This document shows positions 28,436 through 36,843 of a stretch of 64,000 nucleotides of DNA, piece by piece. The position numbers were made by a program, and so were the translations under genes. Origin of the DNA: Filimonas zeae (lineage in GTDB: Bacteria > Bacteroidota > Bacteroidia > Chitinophagales > Chitinophagaceae); contig NZ_BMIB01000005.1 in the NCBI RefSeq assembly GCF_014641615.1, positions 324,150 to 388,149 of the forward strand. Direction: 5' to 3'. Within the stretch, counting starts at the first letter, position 1, and every line of letters starts with the position of its first letter. Below the pieces are notes generated by a model. That model was not told the DNA's origin. It searched no databases and saw only the letters and a program-made list of their open reading frames with translations.

Positions 28436-31400
28436 TTATCGGATAAGCATTACTGAACCTTTAATAGAAAATGTTTCACCGGCATTACAAACCATCTCAC
28501 TTGCATATGCCAATACCTCATTGCCCAGTGTCTTACCCAGGTAAGTACCATCCCATCCCTGCGAAGCATCATTCAGCTGAAAATTTCTGCGCTCAAAAAT
28601 CATTTCTCCCATACGGTTATAAATCCTGAAAAACTTCACCAGCTTCACACCTTTACCCCGTGGGTAAAACAGATCATTCCTGCCGTCTTTGTTAGGTGTA
28701 AAAGTGTTGGGTATAAATATGGGAGTGGCAGCACAAAGCAGTCTTACATGAAAAGATTGCGACGCGCTACAGCCATATTTTGTCCAGCCCGTTACTTCGT
28801 AAGTAGTATGCCTGGAAGGAACAGCAGTAGTAACGGCACAGGTGGGGCATACAGCATCCCCCATGGGTAACCAGTTCCAACGCACAATATCATTGCGGCC
28901 TGCAGCGCGTAAAGGCACAGTGGCCCCTATTACCACGGCAGTATCATTCATAGGTGCCACCAATGGTAAAGGCCGCACTTCCAACGTATGCAATGCAGTA
29001 TCTGTACATCCTTTATTATCTGCTACAAGCCGTATCTGATAAGTACCTGCCTGCCGGTAACTAATTGCTCCCGCATCCTGCACACCCGCGCTCTCTCCAT
29101 TACCAAACTGCCACTGCCAGTTTTCAGGCGCCGGGCTCGCCTTGCCCGTAAACACCAGAGATTCGTTAGCACATATCTCCTTCAGTGCCGTAATAGAAGT
29201 CACCGGAGTGGTTACCACGGTTACCGTAGCACTGGTTTCTTTTACGCAACCCGCTTCTGACCGTACACGTAACGTGGTGTTATATACCCCGGCCCTGTTA
29301 TAGTAAAACGAAGGGGTGGCTTCATTAGCCGTATCTGCCGGGCGTTGCGTACCAAAACTCCAGTGATAATATAATGCTTTACCTAACTTATCTGCCCCCA
29401 GGTTCTTTACTACCGGCTGAAAGCCTACCGTTGCAGAATCACAGATAAAAGGCGGCTTAGACTGAATGGTTATATGAAGACTGTCTACCAGTATAGGTGC
29501 CGGAGTAGCAAAACTATAAGGGCACCCATTCCCGTTTTTAGCTATAATCACCGGCTGGTAAATACCTGCTGTTTCATAGCGGTGTAAAGCAGAATTGCCC
29601 CGTACCGCCTCCAGAATTCCATCTCCAAAATCCCAGGTAAATTCAGTGACATTAGTACTGCTCAGCAGTTTCAGCTGCACATCCTGTGCTGTACAGCTTT
29701 CTGTAATATTACTGGTTACCTGTGCAGTGGCTGCCGGCCTTATGATAACCGAATCAACCGTAGTATCTTTTGAATTGTAATAGGTATTAAACCCGTATAA
29801 GGTAACTTTATAAACACCCGGCTCCCGGTAAATATGGCCTGGATTACGGTTATAGTTACTGAGGTCCTCCAACCCTGTGCCATCCCCAAAATCCCATATA
29901 ACTCCTGTTACATTATAAGAGGTATTGGTAAACTGTACAAACACAGGCAAACAACCGGTAGAATGTAAAAAGCTGGTGTTCATGGTAAATGCCGTGTTCA
30001 TGTTTATTACCGGCAGCACCTTTACAGCCGTATCCGCACAATGAGATCTGGTGTTAGAGGCAATAAGTGTTATGGTATCATTATCCGGAGCTTTGGTATA
30101 TGTAAGCCCTGGCGGCGTATACTGGTCTGATGTGGTTTTACTGATAGAAAAACGCCACTTATAATCGTTAGGATATAGGTAGTCATATACACTTCGGGTA
30201 TAGTTAGAAACATATACCGTGTTTTTAGGCGTTCCCGCTGTCGGATAAAAAGAGAAATCAGCAATAGGCCCCGCCATAACAACATTACCATAAGTAGAGG
30301 AGGTACATCCCTGGTTATCAGTAACCGTCAGATTTACTCCATAATTGCCAACATTTTTATACACGTGGCTCACCTGCCTGGTAAATTGTGTATACTCCGT
30401 GTATTCACCATCTCCAAAGCTCCATTGCCATTTTATTATCTTGTTGCTGTTTGAGGCTTTGGATAAATCTTCCAACACATTGGCCTGCTTATTACAAACA
30501 CTGTCTTTCACCACTTTGAAAGCGGGCGTTGGCCTGTTCACCTGTATAGCTACATAGTTAGAGGTATCCTGGCAGTTAAAGCCGGCGGAGGTGGTAATTA
30601 CCCGTATCGCATTTTTGCCTCCTTCTATATTTCCCAGTATACCTGTGTAATTGGTTCGCCAGTAATGATAATAAGTACCTGTACCCGGTGTGGTATTGTT
30701 ATTCGTTCCTGTGAAAGGGGTGCCATCATTATACTGTAGCTGGGTAAAATAATAGAAATTACTTTCCGACCAGGTAACTGACGGGTTTACTTCAAACCCA
30801 TTCAATTGTATATCTATGGTTTCATTATTACAGATGGTAGTATTAGATGCCGTAAGTACAGGCTTCTGCTTCAGCAACACCTGCGCGGTTCTTTCTGTGC
30901 TAAGTACGCAATCGCCGTTGGTTACTTTTAATCGTACTATATAAGTGCCAGTCGCCTTATAAGTATGCACTACCTGCGCCGGCTTGTCAGCTTTTGCATA
31001 AGTCATCGTGCCGCCATCGCCAAAATCCCAATCCCATTTTTCTACCTGTTGCGAGTTTTCGGTAAACGTAACCGCTCCCCTTGTGCCATCACAGGTATTG
31101 GTGTAATTGATAGTGCCTGCAAAAGGAGGTAACACTTTTACATAATCTGTTTTAATAACAGTATCACTACACCCTTTGTCATAACCATTATAACTGATCA
31201 GCTTAACAGTATATACGCCCGTGTCAGGAAAAACAACACTGGGATACGAACCCCCACTGTAAAAAAACACATTGTTTTTAGTGTTGTAGGCAGACCATGT
31301 ATGGTCTATTGCGCCATCCGAAGCATTGTAATTTGCCGTAGAATTGCCACATACAGAAGTACTACCTGAAAAAGCTGCCTGTGGACGTTTAAATACGGTA

Positions 31401-32977
31401 ACCGGAATACCCGTGGTAGTGCCTGTGCATCCTTTATCTGTTACATATGTCAGCGTAACATTATAATATCCCGGAGTAGTAAAATCAAAAGTTGGTTCTG
31501 CTACAGTTGAGGTACTAACGCCATTGCTCCATTTATACGATTGAATGCTGCCGATATTTACCGATGCTTTAAAGGATACGCTAAAGGCACCGCAGTTAGT
31601 TACCCCCCCACCTGTGGCTGTAGAACTGGTATAGGAAGTAGCTACAGAAGGGCGGCCAATTAATACACTTCCACTACCAGTGGCTGTACAACCATTAGCA
31701 TCCTTAGCGGTAAGATAAGCACTGAAAACACCATCGTAGGTATAATTAACAGATGGATTTCTGATACTGGAGTTCACGGTATTTCCGTTATAAAAAGACC
31801 ACGCCCAGCTTACCGCCCAGCTGCTGGTATCCTTATAAGCAACTGTTGATGGCGCGCCGCATGGCGCATTGCTGTTTATCTCAAACCCTTTCAAGTCTGG
31901 TGTGGTGTGAACAGTAAAGGTTTTAGTTACCTCCAGCGGACATTTGTCAAACACCGCTTTCAACTTCACCGTTTGCGTTCCCCCGGTAGTAAAATATTTA
32001 TAGGCATAAGGAGAATAAATATCTCCATCCGCAAAGGTCCATTGCTGATTGTAGGTATAAGGATATACAGTGCTGCCAAAGGAAACAGAAGCGCCGGTAC
32101 AAATAGGGGCAGGCACTGTAATATCTGCCGTGTAAGAAGCCACATTCAGTTTAGCAGGTAACTGAGTAGTTTGCGTACACCCTTTGTTATTACTGGTGGT
32201 TAAACTTACCTGATATTCCCCTTTACTGGCGTACACATGCTTTGGATCTTTCTCTGCACTTGTTTTACCATCACCAAAATCCCACTTGTACTGTAAAGTA
32301 CCCGGCCCGTAACTGGTATTGGTAAAAGCCACCGCATCATTTAATGTGCACAGTACCGCTTTGTCGCTGGTAAAAACCGCCGCCAGCGGCGGTAACACTT
32401 CCGTTACCGCCTTTTTATAAACTGCCGATGCACAACCGTAACTGTTAATAGCCGTCAGGGTTACAGAAGGCACACTTTCGCGGGTATAAGTATGAGAAGT
32501 AGTTCCGGAACTGGTTCTCTCTGCATACCCATCCCCATATTCCCATACAAAGCTACTAAGGGTGCCATCACCAGGTTGTGAAGTACTGGTAAAAGTTACT
32601 CCAAACGGTATACAACCAGAAGACGCCGAAACAGTAAAGTTGGCTACAGGCTTACGCGCCACTACTACCTGCATCGAACGGGTATATTCCCGCCCGTTAT
32701 CAGCAACCGTAAGCGTTACAGTATAGGTTTTTTCTTCTGTATAAGTGGCAGAGGCGTTTTTATTATAAGAAAAGCTGCCGTTTCCCAGATCCCAGGTATA
32801 AGTGGCGGAAATGCCGGCCCCGGAAGATGTATTGGCAAAAGAAACAGTTAAAGGAGAACAGCCGCCTGTTTTGTCTGCTGTAAACCCGGCCGTTACCTGT
32901 GCGCTGGCAACAGAAAGCTGCAACAGGCATAGTATCAGCCACCCAACGTGAAGAAGGGATCGGGTATGCAATTTCAT
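28436..32977 (-). CDS. giant PKD-repeat secreted protein with T9SS type B sorting domain (paralogue)
   Basis: A 1513-residue secreted protein, first gene of the adhesin operon. The signal peptide (MKLHTRSLLHVGW to about SVASAQ) is followed by about fourteen PKD-type modules (for example WDFGDGKTS, WDFGDGGTM, WSFGDGEYT, WDFGDGTGL). The CHU_C/TIGR04131 domain closes it: IFIPNTFTPNKDGRNDLFYP, YNRMGEMIFERRNF, GWDGTYLG. I use the ATG at 32977; the frame opens at a GTG five codons upstream that would only add a poor signal-peptide start. Likely a surface adhesin exported by the T9SS. No catalytic domain is seen. Confidence 0.9.
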   Translation of the reverse strand: MKLHTRSLLHVGWLILCLLQLSVASAQVTAGFTADKTGGCSPLTVSFANTSSGAGISATYTWDLGNGSFSYNKNASATYTEEKTYTVTLTVADNGREYTRSMQVVVARKPVANFTVSASSGCIPFGVTFTSTSQPGDGTLSSFVWEYGDGYAERTSSGTTSHTYTRESVPSVTLTAINSYGCASAVYKKAVTEVLPPLAAVFTSDKAVLCTLNDAVAFTNTSYGPGTLQYKWDFGDGKTSAEKDPKHVYASKGEYQVSLTTSNNKGCTQTTQLPAKLNVASYTADITVPAPICTGASVSFGSTVYPYTYNQQWTFADGDIYSPYAYKYFTTGGTQTVKLKAVFDKCPLEVTKTFTVHTTPDLKGFEINSNAPCGAPSTVAYKDTSSWAVSWAWSFYNGNTVNSSIRNPSVNYTYDGVFSAYLTAKDANGCTATGSGSVLIGRPSVATSYTSSTATGGGVTNCGAFSVSFKASVNIGSIQSYKWSNGVSTSTVAEPTFDFTTPGYYNVTLTYVTDKGCTGTTTGIPVTVFKRPQAAFSGSTSVCGNSTANYNASDGAIDHTWSAYNTKNNVFFYSGGSYPSVVFPDTGVYTVKLISYNGYDKGCSDTVIKTDYVKVLPPFAGTINYTNTCDGTRGAVTFTENSQQVEKWDWDFGDGGTMTYAKADKPAQVVHTYKATGTYIVRLKVTNGDCVLSTERTAQVLLKQKPVLTASNTTICNNETIDIQLNGFEVNPSVTWSESNFYYFTQLQYNDGTPFTGTNNNTTPGTGTYYHYWRTNYTGILGNIEGGKNAIRVITTSAGFNCQDTSNYVAIQVNRPTPAFKVVKDSVCNKQANVLEDLSKASNSNKIIKWQWSFGDGEYTEYTQFTRQVSHVYKNVGNYGVNLTVTDNQGCTSSTYGNVVMAGPIADFSFYPTAGTPKNTVYVSNYTRSVYDYLYPNDYKWRFSISKTTSDQYTPPGLTYTKAPDNDTITLIASNTRSHCADTAVKVLPVINMNTAFTMNTSFLHSTGCLPVFVQFTNTSYNVTGVIWDFGDGTGLEDLSNYNRNPGHIYREPGVYKVTLYGFNTYYNSKDTTVDSVIIRPAATAQVTSNITESCTAQDVQLKLLSSTNVTEFTWDFGDGILEAVRGNSALHRYETAGIYQPVIIAKNGNGCPYSFATPAPILVDSLHITIQSKPPFICDSATVGFQPVVKNLGADKLGKALYYHWSFGTQRPADTANEATPSFYYNRAGVYNTTLRVRSEAGCVKETSATVTVVTTPVTSITALKEICANESLVFTGKASPAPENWQWQFGNGESAGVQDAGAISYRQAGTYQIRLVADNKGCTDTALHTLEVRPLPLVAPMNDTAVVIGATVPLRAAGRNDIVRWNWLPMGDAVCPTCAVTTAVPSRHTTYEVTGWTKYGCSASQSFHVRLLCAATPIFIPNTFTPNKDGRNDLFYPRGKGVKLVKFFRIYNRMGEMIFERRNFQLNDASQGWDGTYLGKTLGNEVLAYASEMVCNAGETFSIKGSVMLIR

Positions 32978-33017
32978 CAGAAAAGCAGGCACAAAGCGTT
33001 TTTAGTTTGGTTACAAA

Positions 33018-33025
33018 CAAACCTA
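33018..33025 (-). promoter_or_regulatory. -7 element of the PKD/SprF operon promoter
   Basis: TAGGTTTG on the minus strand fits TAnnTTTG and predicts a start about 37 bases before the ATG at 32977. The three genes that follow are separated by only 16 and 20 bp. Confidence 0.55.
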
Positions 33026-33158
33026 CGCGAAAAAAAGGATAAATAATTTTGCCTTGTATTAATTTAATCGCTCATATAGGTGAAAACCACTAGAAATAAC
33101 CTGAAAATGAAGCATTCTATCCACTTTCACCCAAATATTTAACAAATAGCATAAAAAA

Positions 33159-33188
33159 AGCAGGAAACAGCTATTGCCATTTCCTGCT
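33159..33188 (-). terminator. Rho-independent terminator of atpD-atpC
   Basis: Nine-bp perfect stem AGCAGGAAA/TTTCCTGCT around a 12-base loop, followed on the minus strand by seven T residues. It starts about 25 bp after the atpC stop. Confidence 0.88.
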
Positions 33189-33213
33189 CATTTATTTCAC
33201 TTTTCCGGTTTGG

Positions 33214-33471
33214 TTAATCCAGTGCTACAGCACCTTCCACCAGTACGGTAGCCTTATTATTCAACACTTCTACAAAACCACCCTGAATGCTGTATTGCTC
33301 GGTTTTACCACCTTTGTCTTTCAGCACTTTAAGATTGCCTTTGCCCAAAGCACTCACCAGTGGTGCGTGCTTGTCCAGTATTTCAAACAGGCCTTCTATA
33401 CCCGGCAGCTGTACACCGTACACTTCGCCGTTGTATAGCTTCTTTTCGGGTGTTAATATTTCTAATGTCAT
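33214..33471 (-). CDS. atpC: F-type ATP synthase epsilon subunit, beta-sandwich domain only
   Basis: Central-stalk subunit of the F1 motor. The 85 residues cover only the N-terminal beta-sandwich: MTLEILTPEKKLYNGEVYGV, LPGIEGLFEILDKHAPLV, and the final strand NNKATVLVEGAVALD. The two C-terminal helices present in E. coli epsilon (about 139 aa), which can inhibit ATP hydrolysis, are missing. The reading frame closes cleanly before a terminator, so this looks like a natural short form, as in other Bacteroidota, not a truncation. It is 18 bp downstream of atpD. Confidence 0.95.
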   Translation of the reverse strand: MTLEILTPEKKLYNGEVYGVQLPGIEGLFEILDKHAPLVSALGKGNLKVLKDKGGKTEQYSIQGGFVEVLNNKATVLVEGAVALD

Positions 33472-33489
33472 AATAGAAAGTGTCTTTGA

Positions 33490-34995
33490 TTAGCCCTGAG
33501 CCTGAGCCAGTAATTTTTTACCTTTTTCAATAGCTTCTTCCAGGGTACCTACCAGGTTGAAAGCTGCTTCAGGATACTCGTCTACTTCACCATCCATAAT
33601 AGCGTTAAAGCCACGGATAGTATCGTCAATGCTAACGAATACACCTTTTAAGCCGGTAAACTGCTCAGCTACGTGGAACGGCTGGCTCAGGAAACGCTGC
33701 ACCTTACGTGCACGGGATACAGTTTGTTTGTCTTCTTCACTCAGTTCGTCCATACCCAGAATCGCAATAATGTCCTGTAACTCCTTGTAACGCTGTAAAA
33801 TCAGCTTCACACGGTCAGCAGTGTTATAGTGTTTTTCACCAACTACTGCAGGCGTAAGGATACGGCTGGTAGAATCCAGCGGGTCCACCGCAGGATAAAT
33901 ACCTAAATCCGCAATTTTACGGCTTAATACGGTAGTAGCATCCAGGTGGGCAAAGGTAGTAGCCGGAGCGGGGTCAGTCAAGTCATCCGCTGGTACGTAT
34001 ACCGCCTGTACAGAGGTAATAGAACCGCTTTTGGTGGATGTGATACGTTCCTGCATCAGACCCATTTCGGTAGCCAGTGTAGGCTGGTAACCTACCGCTG
34101 AAGGCATACGACCTAACAGCGCTGATACTTCAGAACCTGCCTGGGTAAAACGGAAGATATTATCTACGAAGAACAGGATGTCTTTACCTTTTCCGGTACC
34201 ATCACCATCACGGAAATACTCCGCAATGGTCAAGCCGCTCAGTGCCACACGTGCACGGGCTCCCGGAGGTTCGTTCATCTGTCCGAATACAAACGTTGCT
34301 TTAGAATCTTTTAAGCCTTCCAGGTCAACTGAGCTTAAATCCCAGCCGCCTTCTTCCATACTGTGGATGAATTTGTCGCCGTATTTCATAATACCAGCTT
34401 CAATCATCTCACGCAGCAGGTCATTACCTTCACGGGTTCTTTCACCCACACCGGCAAATACAGACAAACCACCATGGCCTTTCGCAATGTTGTTAATCAG
34501 TTCCTGGATCAGTACGGTTTTACCTACACCCGCACCACCAAACAAACCAATTTTACCACCTTTTGCATAAGGCTCAATCAGGTCAATTACTTTGATACCG
34601 GTAAATAATACTTCTGTAGCAGTGCTAAGATCTTCAAACTTAGGAGGTAAGTTGTGAATAGGACGTGCGTTTTCCTTGCTTAAAGCAGGTAAACCATCGA
34701 TAGGATCACCGGTTACGTTGAATAAACGTCCGTTAATACCAGGGCCTACAGGCATAGCAATTGCTTTTCCGGTATCCACTACTTCCATTCCGCGTACCAA
34801 ACCTTCGGTACCGTCCATGGCAATGGTACGAACGCTATCCTCACCCAGGTGTTGCTGCACTTCCAGTACCAGCTTCTCTCCGGAAGGTCTGGTAATTTCC
34901 AGTGCGTTATAAATTTCGGGCAGGCTGGCGTCATTGTCAAAATGCACGTCCACCACGGCCCCAATTACCTGTTTGATCTTACCTTTATTAGACAT
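33490..34995 (-). CDS. atpD: F-type ATP synthase beta subunit
   Basis: Catalytic subunit of F1. The P-loop GGAGVGKTVLIQEL, the GERTREGNDL region with the catalytic Glu, FVDNIFRFTQAGSEVSALLGRMPSAVGYQPTL and the Walker B region are intact. Length is 501 aa, normal for the phylum. The gene forms a two-gene unit with atpC only. The other F1Fo subunit genes are not in this window, so the ATP synthase genes are split. Its leader of about 58 bases carries a hairpin and starts from a TAnnTTTG promoter. Confidence 0.98.
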   Translation of the reverse strand: MSNKGKIKQVIGAVVDVHFDNDASLPEIYNALEITRPSGEKLVLEVQQHLGEDSVRTIAMDGTEGLVRGMEVVDTGKAIAMPVGPGINGRLFNVTGDPIDGLPALSKENARPIHNLPPKFEDLSTATEVLFTGIKVIDLIEPYAKGGKIGLFGGAGVGKTVLIQELINNIAKGHGGLSVFAGVGERTREGNDLLREMIEAGIMKYGDKFIHSMEEGGWDLSSVDLEGLKDSKATFVFGQMNEPPGARARVALSGLTIAEYFRDGDGTGKGKDILFFVDNIFRFTQAGSEVSALLGRMPSAVGYQPTLATEMGLMQERITSTKSGSITSVQAVYVPADDLTDPAPATTFAHLDATTVLSRKIADLGIYPAVDPLDSTSRILTPAVVGEKHYNTADRVKLILQRYKELQDIIAILGMDELSEEDKQTVSRARKVQRFLSQPFHVAEQFTGLKGVFVSIDDTIRGFNAIMDGEVDEYPEAAFNLVGTLEEAIEKGKKLLAQAQG

Positions 34996-35029
34996 AATGT
35001 ATTATGTAGGTTATAATTTTAAGTGCCCC

Positions 35030-35046
35030 CGGAAACCGGGTTTCCG
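35030..35046 (-). promoter_or_regulatory. Hairpin in the atpD leader
   Basis: CGGAAACC and GGTTTCCG are perfect complements around a single base, so the real loop would be 3-5 bases. It falls just downstream of the predicted transcription start (about 35053) and could stabilise or modulate the atpDC mRNA. The role is inferred. Confidence 0.45.
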
Positions 35047-35056
35047 ATTTTGGCGG

Positions 35057-35064
35057 CAAAGGTA
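35057..35064 (-). promoter_or_regulatory. -7 element of the atpD promoter
   Basis: TACCTTTG on the minus strand fits TAnnTTTG exactly, about 62 bp upstream of the atpD ATG. The divergent MutS-like gene starts at 35158, so both promoters share this 160-bp gap. Confidence 0.6.
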
Positions 35065-35157
35065 GGGAAAACGAATATTTTAAGTGTAAAAGAGCAGGCA
35101 TTTCGTCCTTTTTTTTACAAAACAGGCTGTTTATGTAAACTATACACACCATTATAT

Positions 35158-36843
35158 ATGTTGAAATATGCCATTATAGCCCTTTCAGGCATCGTAATTC
35201 TCCTGTTCTGGCGTTCCTGGTACCGTAAAAAACAAATCACCCGCCTCAAAACAAAAATGCAGCTCCGCTGGGGGGAGGTGCAATACAGCGATCCCCCGTT
35301 TCACCTGGTAGAAACCTATAGCCTTGCTATTACCTCCCCGGCAGAACAAATAATTACTCCGCATCAGTTTGCAGATCTGGATCTGAATGCTGCCTTTGAA
35401 TATGTAGACAGAACCATTACCCGGCCCGGGCAACAATACCTCTATCACCTCATACGCCAGCCATCTCACGATCCGGCTGTGCTGGAAGAGCGCGACCAAC
35501 AAGCCTGCTTCTTCATCACAAACACAGCGCTCCGGGAAGAGATTCAGCTACTGCTACACCCCTTGAGTGACAATGATGCTTATTTTGTAACCAGCCTGCT
35601 GGAGCAAAAACTGGCAGAACGTCCCTCGTATCTCAAATGGTTGCCTGTAAGTGTAACAGCTGTAATACTTATTCTGCTGTTGGCCCCATGGTATCATCCG
35701 TTGCTGCTTTGGTTGTTCATTCCGCTGCCACTGAATCTTTTCGTCCATCTCAAAAACAAATCTAATCTCCACCGGTTTACACGTTCCTTTCCGCAGCTGA
35801 ATCAGATGATCCGTATTGCAGACAAGCTGAGCACCCACCCTATCCCCTTTCCCACAGTTCAGACACAATCCGCCATTTCCGCACTGAAATCTTTCCGGAA
35901 AAAGTTTGCCATACTCAATGCCGGGCAGCTCAGCGGTAACCCAATGATAGATGAAATGTCTCAACTCACGGCTTACCTGTTCGAACTGCTCAGAGCTTTC
36001 TTTCTGGTAGAAATCCACACCTTCTTCAGTCTGATACGGGAACTGGAAAATAAACGGGAAGATATACTGGCACTCTATCAGTTAATAGGTAGCGTAGATA
36101 CAGCCCTTTCTATAGCCTCCCTGCGTTCCGGTGAGGTTACCTGGTGCAGGCCGCAGTTTACACAATCAGCAAAAGCTTTACAGGCAAAAAACATGCACCA
36201 TCCACTTATCAGTAATTGTGTTCCCAACTCACTGCTTATTCAAAACAAAAGCATTCTGCTTACCGGCTCCAATATGTCCGGGAAAACAACCTTCCTTCGT
36301 GCACTCGGGCTCAATATTATATTCGCACAGTCTATCAACACCTGCTTTGCAGAAGAAATGCAACTACCTGTTGCTGCACACCTCTATTCCTCTATCCGTA
36401 TTGATGATGATTTGCAGGAGGGTAAAAGCTATTATTTTGAAGAAGTAAATATTATGTCAGGCCTTATCCATGAAGTTCGCCCCAACAGGCAGAATATTTT
36501 TATACTCGACGAAGTATTCAAAGGAACTAATACCATTGAACGTATTGCCGCAGGTAAAGCCATTCTATCCTGGCTCAACAGGTATAATAATGTGGTACTG
36601 GTAGCTACGCACGATGTTGAACTTACCGACATGCTGGAAACAGAATACGATCTGTATCACTTTACAGAAACCATTCAGAACGATCAACTACACTTTGATC
36701 ACCTCATAAAAAAAGGACCGCTTACTACCCGTAATGCTATTAAAATTCTGGAAATGACCGGTTACCCTTCAGCCATTATTGATGAAGCCAGTGCCATAAG
36801 CCAGCAACTGATCATACAAAAGGAAAAACATCAGAAAGGATAA
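35158..36843 (+). CDS. membrane-anchored MutS-like ATPase
   Basis: A 561-residue protein with the MutS C-terminal ATPase: Walker A GSNMSGKTTFLRALGLN (about residue 368), then DDLQEGKSYYFEEV, Walker B IFILDEVFKGT (about 445) and the VATHDVEL switch. The N-terminal mismatch-recognition domain is absent. There is a hydrophobic N-terminus (ALSGIVILLFW) and a strongly hydrophobic double segment at about residues 165-195, so it is probably membrane-bound. The role is unknown; mismatch repair is unlikely. The start is the ATG at 35158; the longer frame from 35023 would begin inside the atpD promoter region. Its end overlaps tamL by 13 bp, tail to tail. Confidence 0.85.
   Translation: MLKYAIIALSGIVILLFWRSWYRKKQITRLKTKMQLRWGEVQYSDPPFHLVETYSLAITSPAEQIITPHQFADLDLNAAFEYVDRTITRPGQQYLYHLIRQPSHDPAVLEERDQQACFFITNTALREEIQLLLHPLSDNDAYFVTSLLEQKLAERPSYLKWLPVSVTAVILILLLAPWYHPLLLWLFIPLPLNLFVHLKNKSNLHRFTRSFPQLNQMIRIADKLSTHPIPFPTVQTQSAISALKSFRKKFAILNAGQLSGNPMIDEMSQLTAYLFELLRAFFLVEIHTFFSLIRELENKREDILALYQLIGSVDTALSIASLRSGEVTWCRPQFTQSAKALQAKNMHHPLISNCVPNSLLIQNKSILLTGSNMSGKTTFLRALGLNIIFAQSINTCFAEEMQLPVAAHLYSSIRIDDDLQEGKSYYFEEVNIMSGLIHEVRPNRQNIFILDEVFKGTNTIERIAAGKAILSWLNRYNNVVLVATHDVELTDMLETEYDLYHFTETIQNDQLHFDHLIKKGPLTTRNAIKILEMTGYPSAIIDEASAISQQLIIQKEKHQKG

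Noticed and set aside
22431..32977. PKD modules as DNA-level tandem repeats or recombination hot spot
   Set aside because: The modules are similar only as protein; I see no long identical DNA between them.
36831..36843. Overlap of the MutS-like and tamL ends as an assembly error
   Set aside because: Both C-termini look complete and a 13-bp tail-to-tail overlap is normal in such compact DNA.
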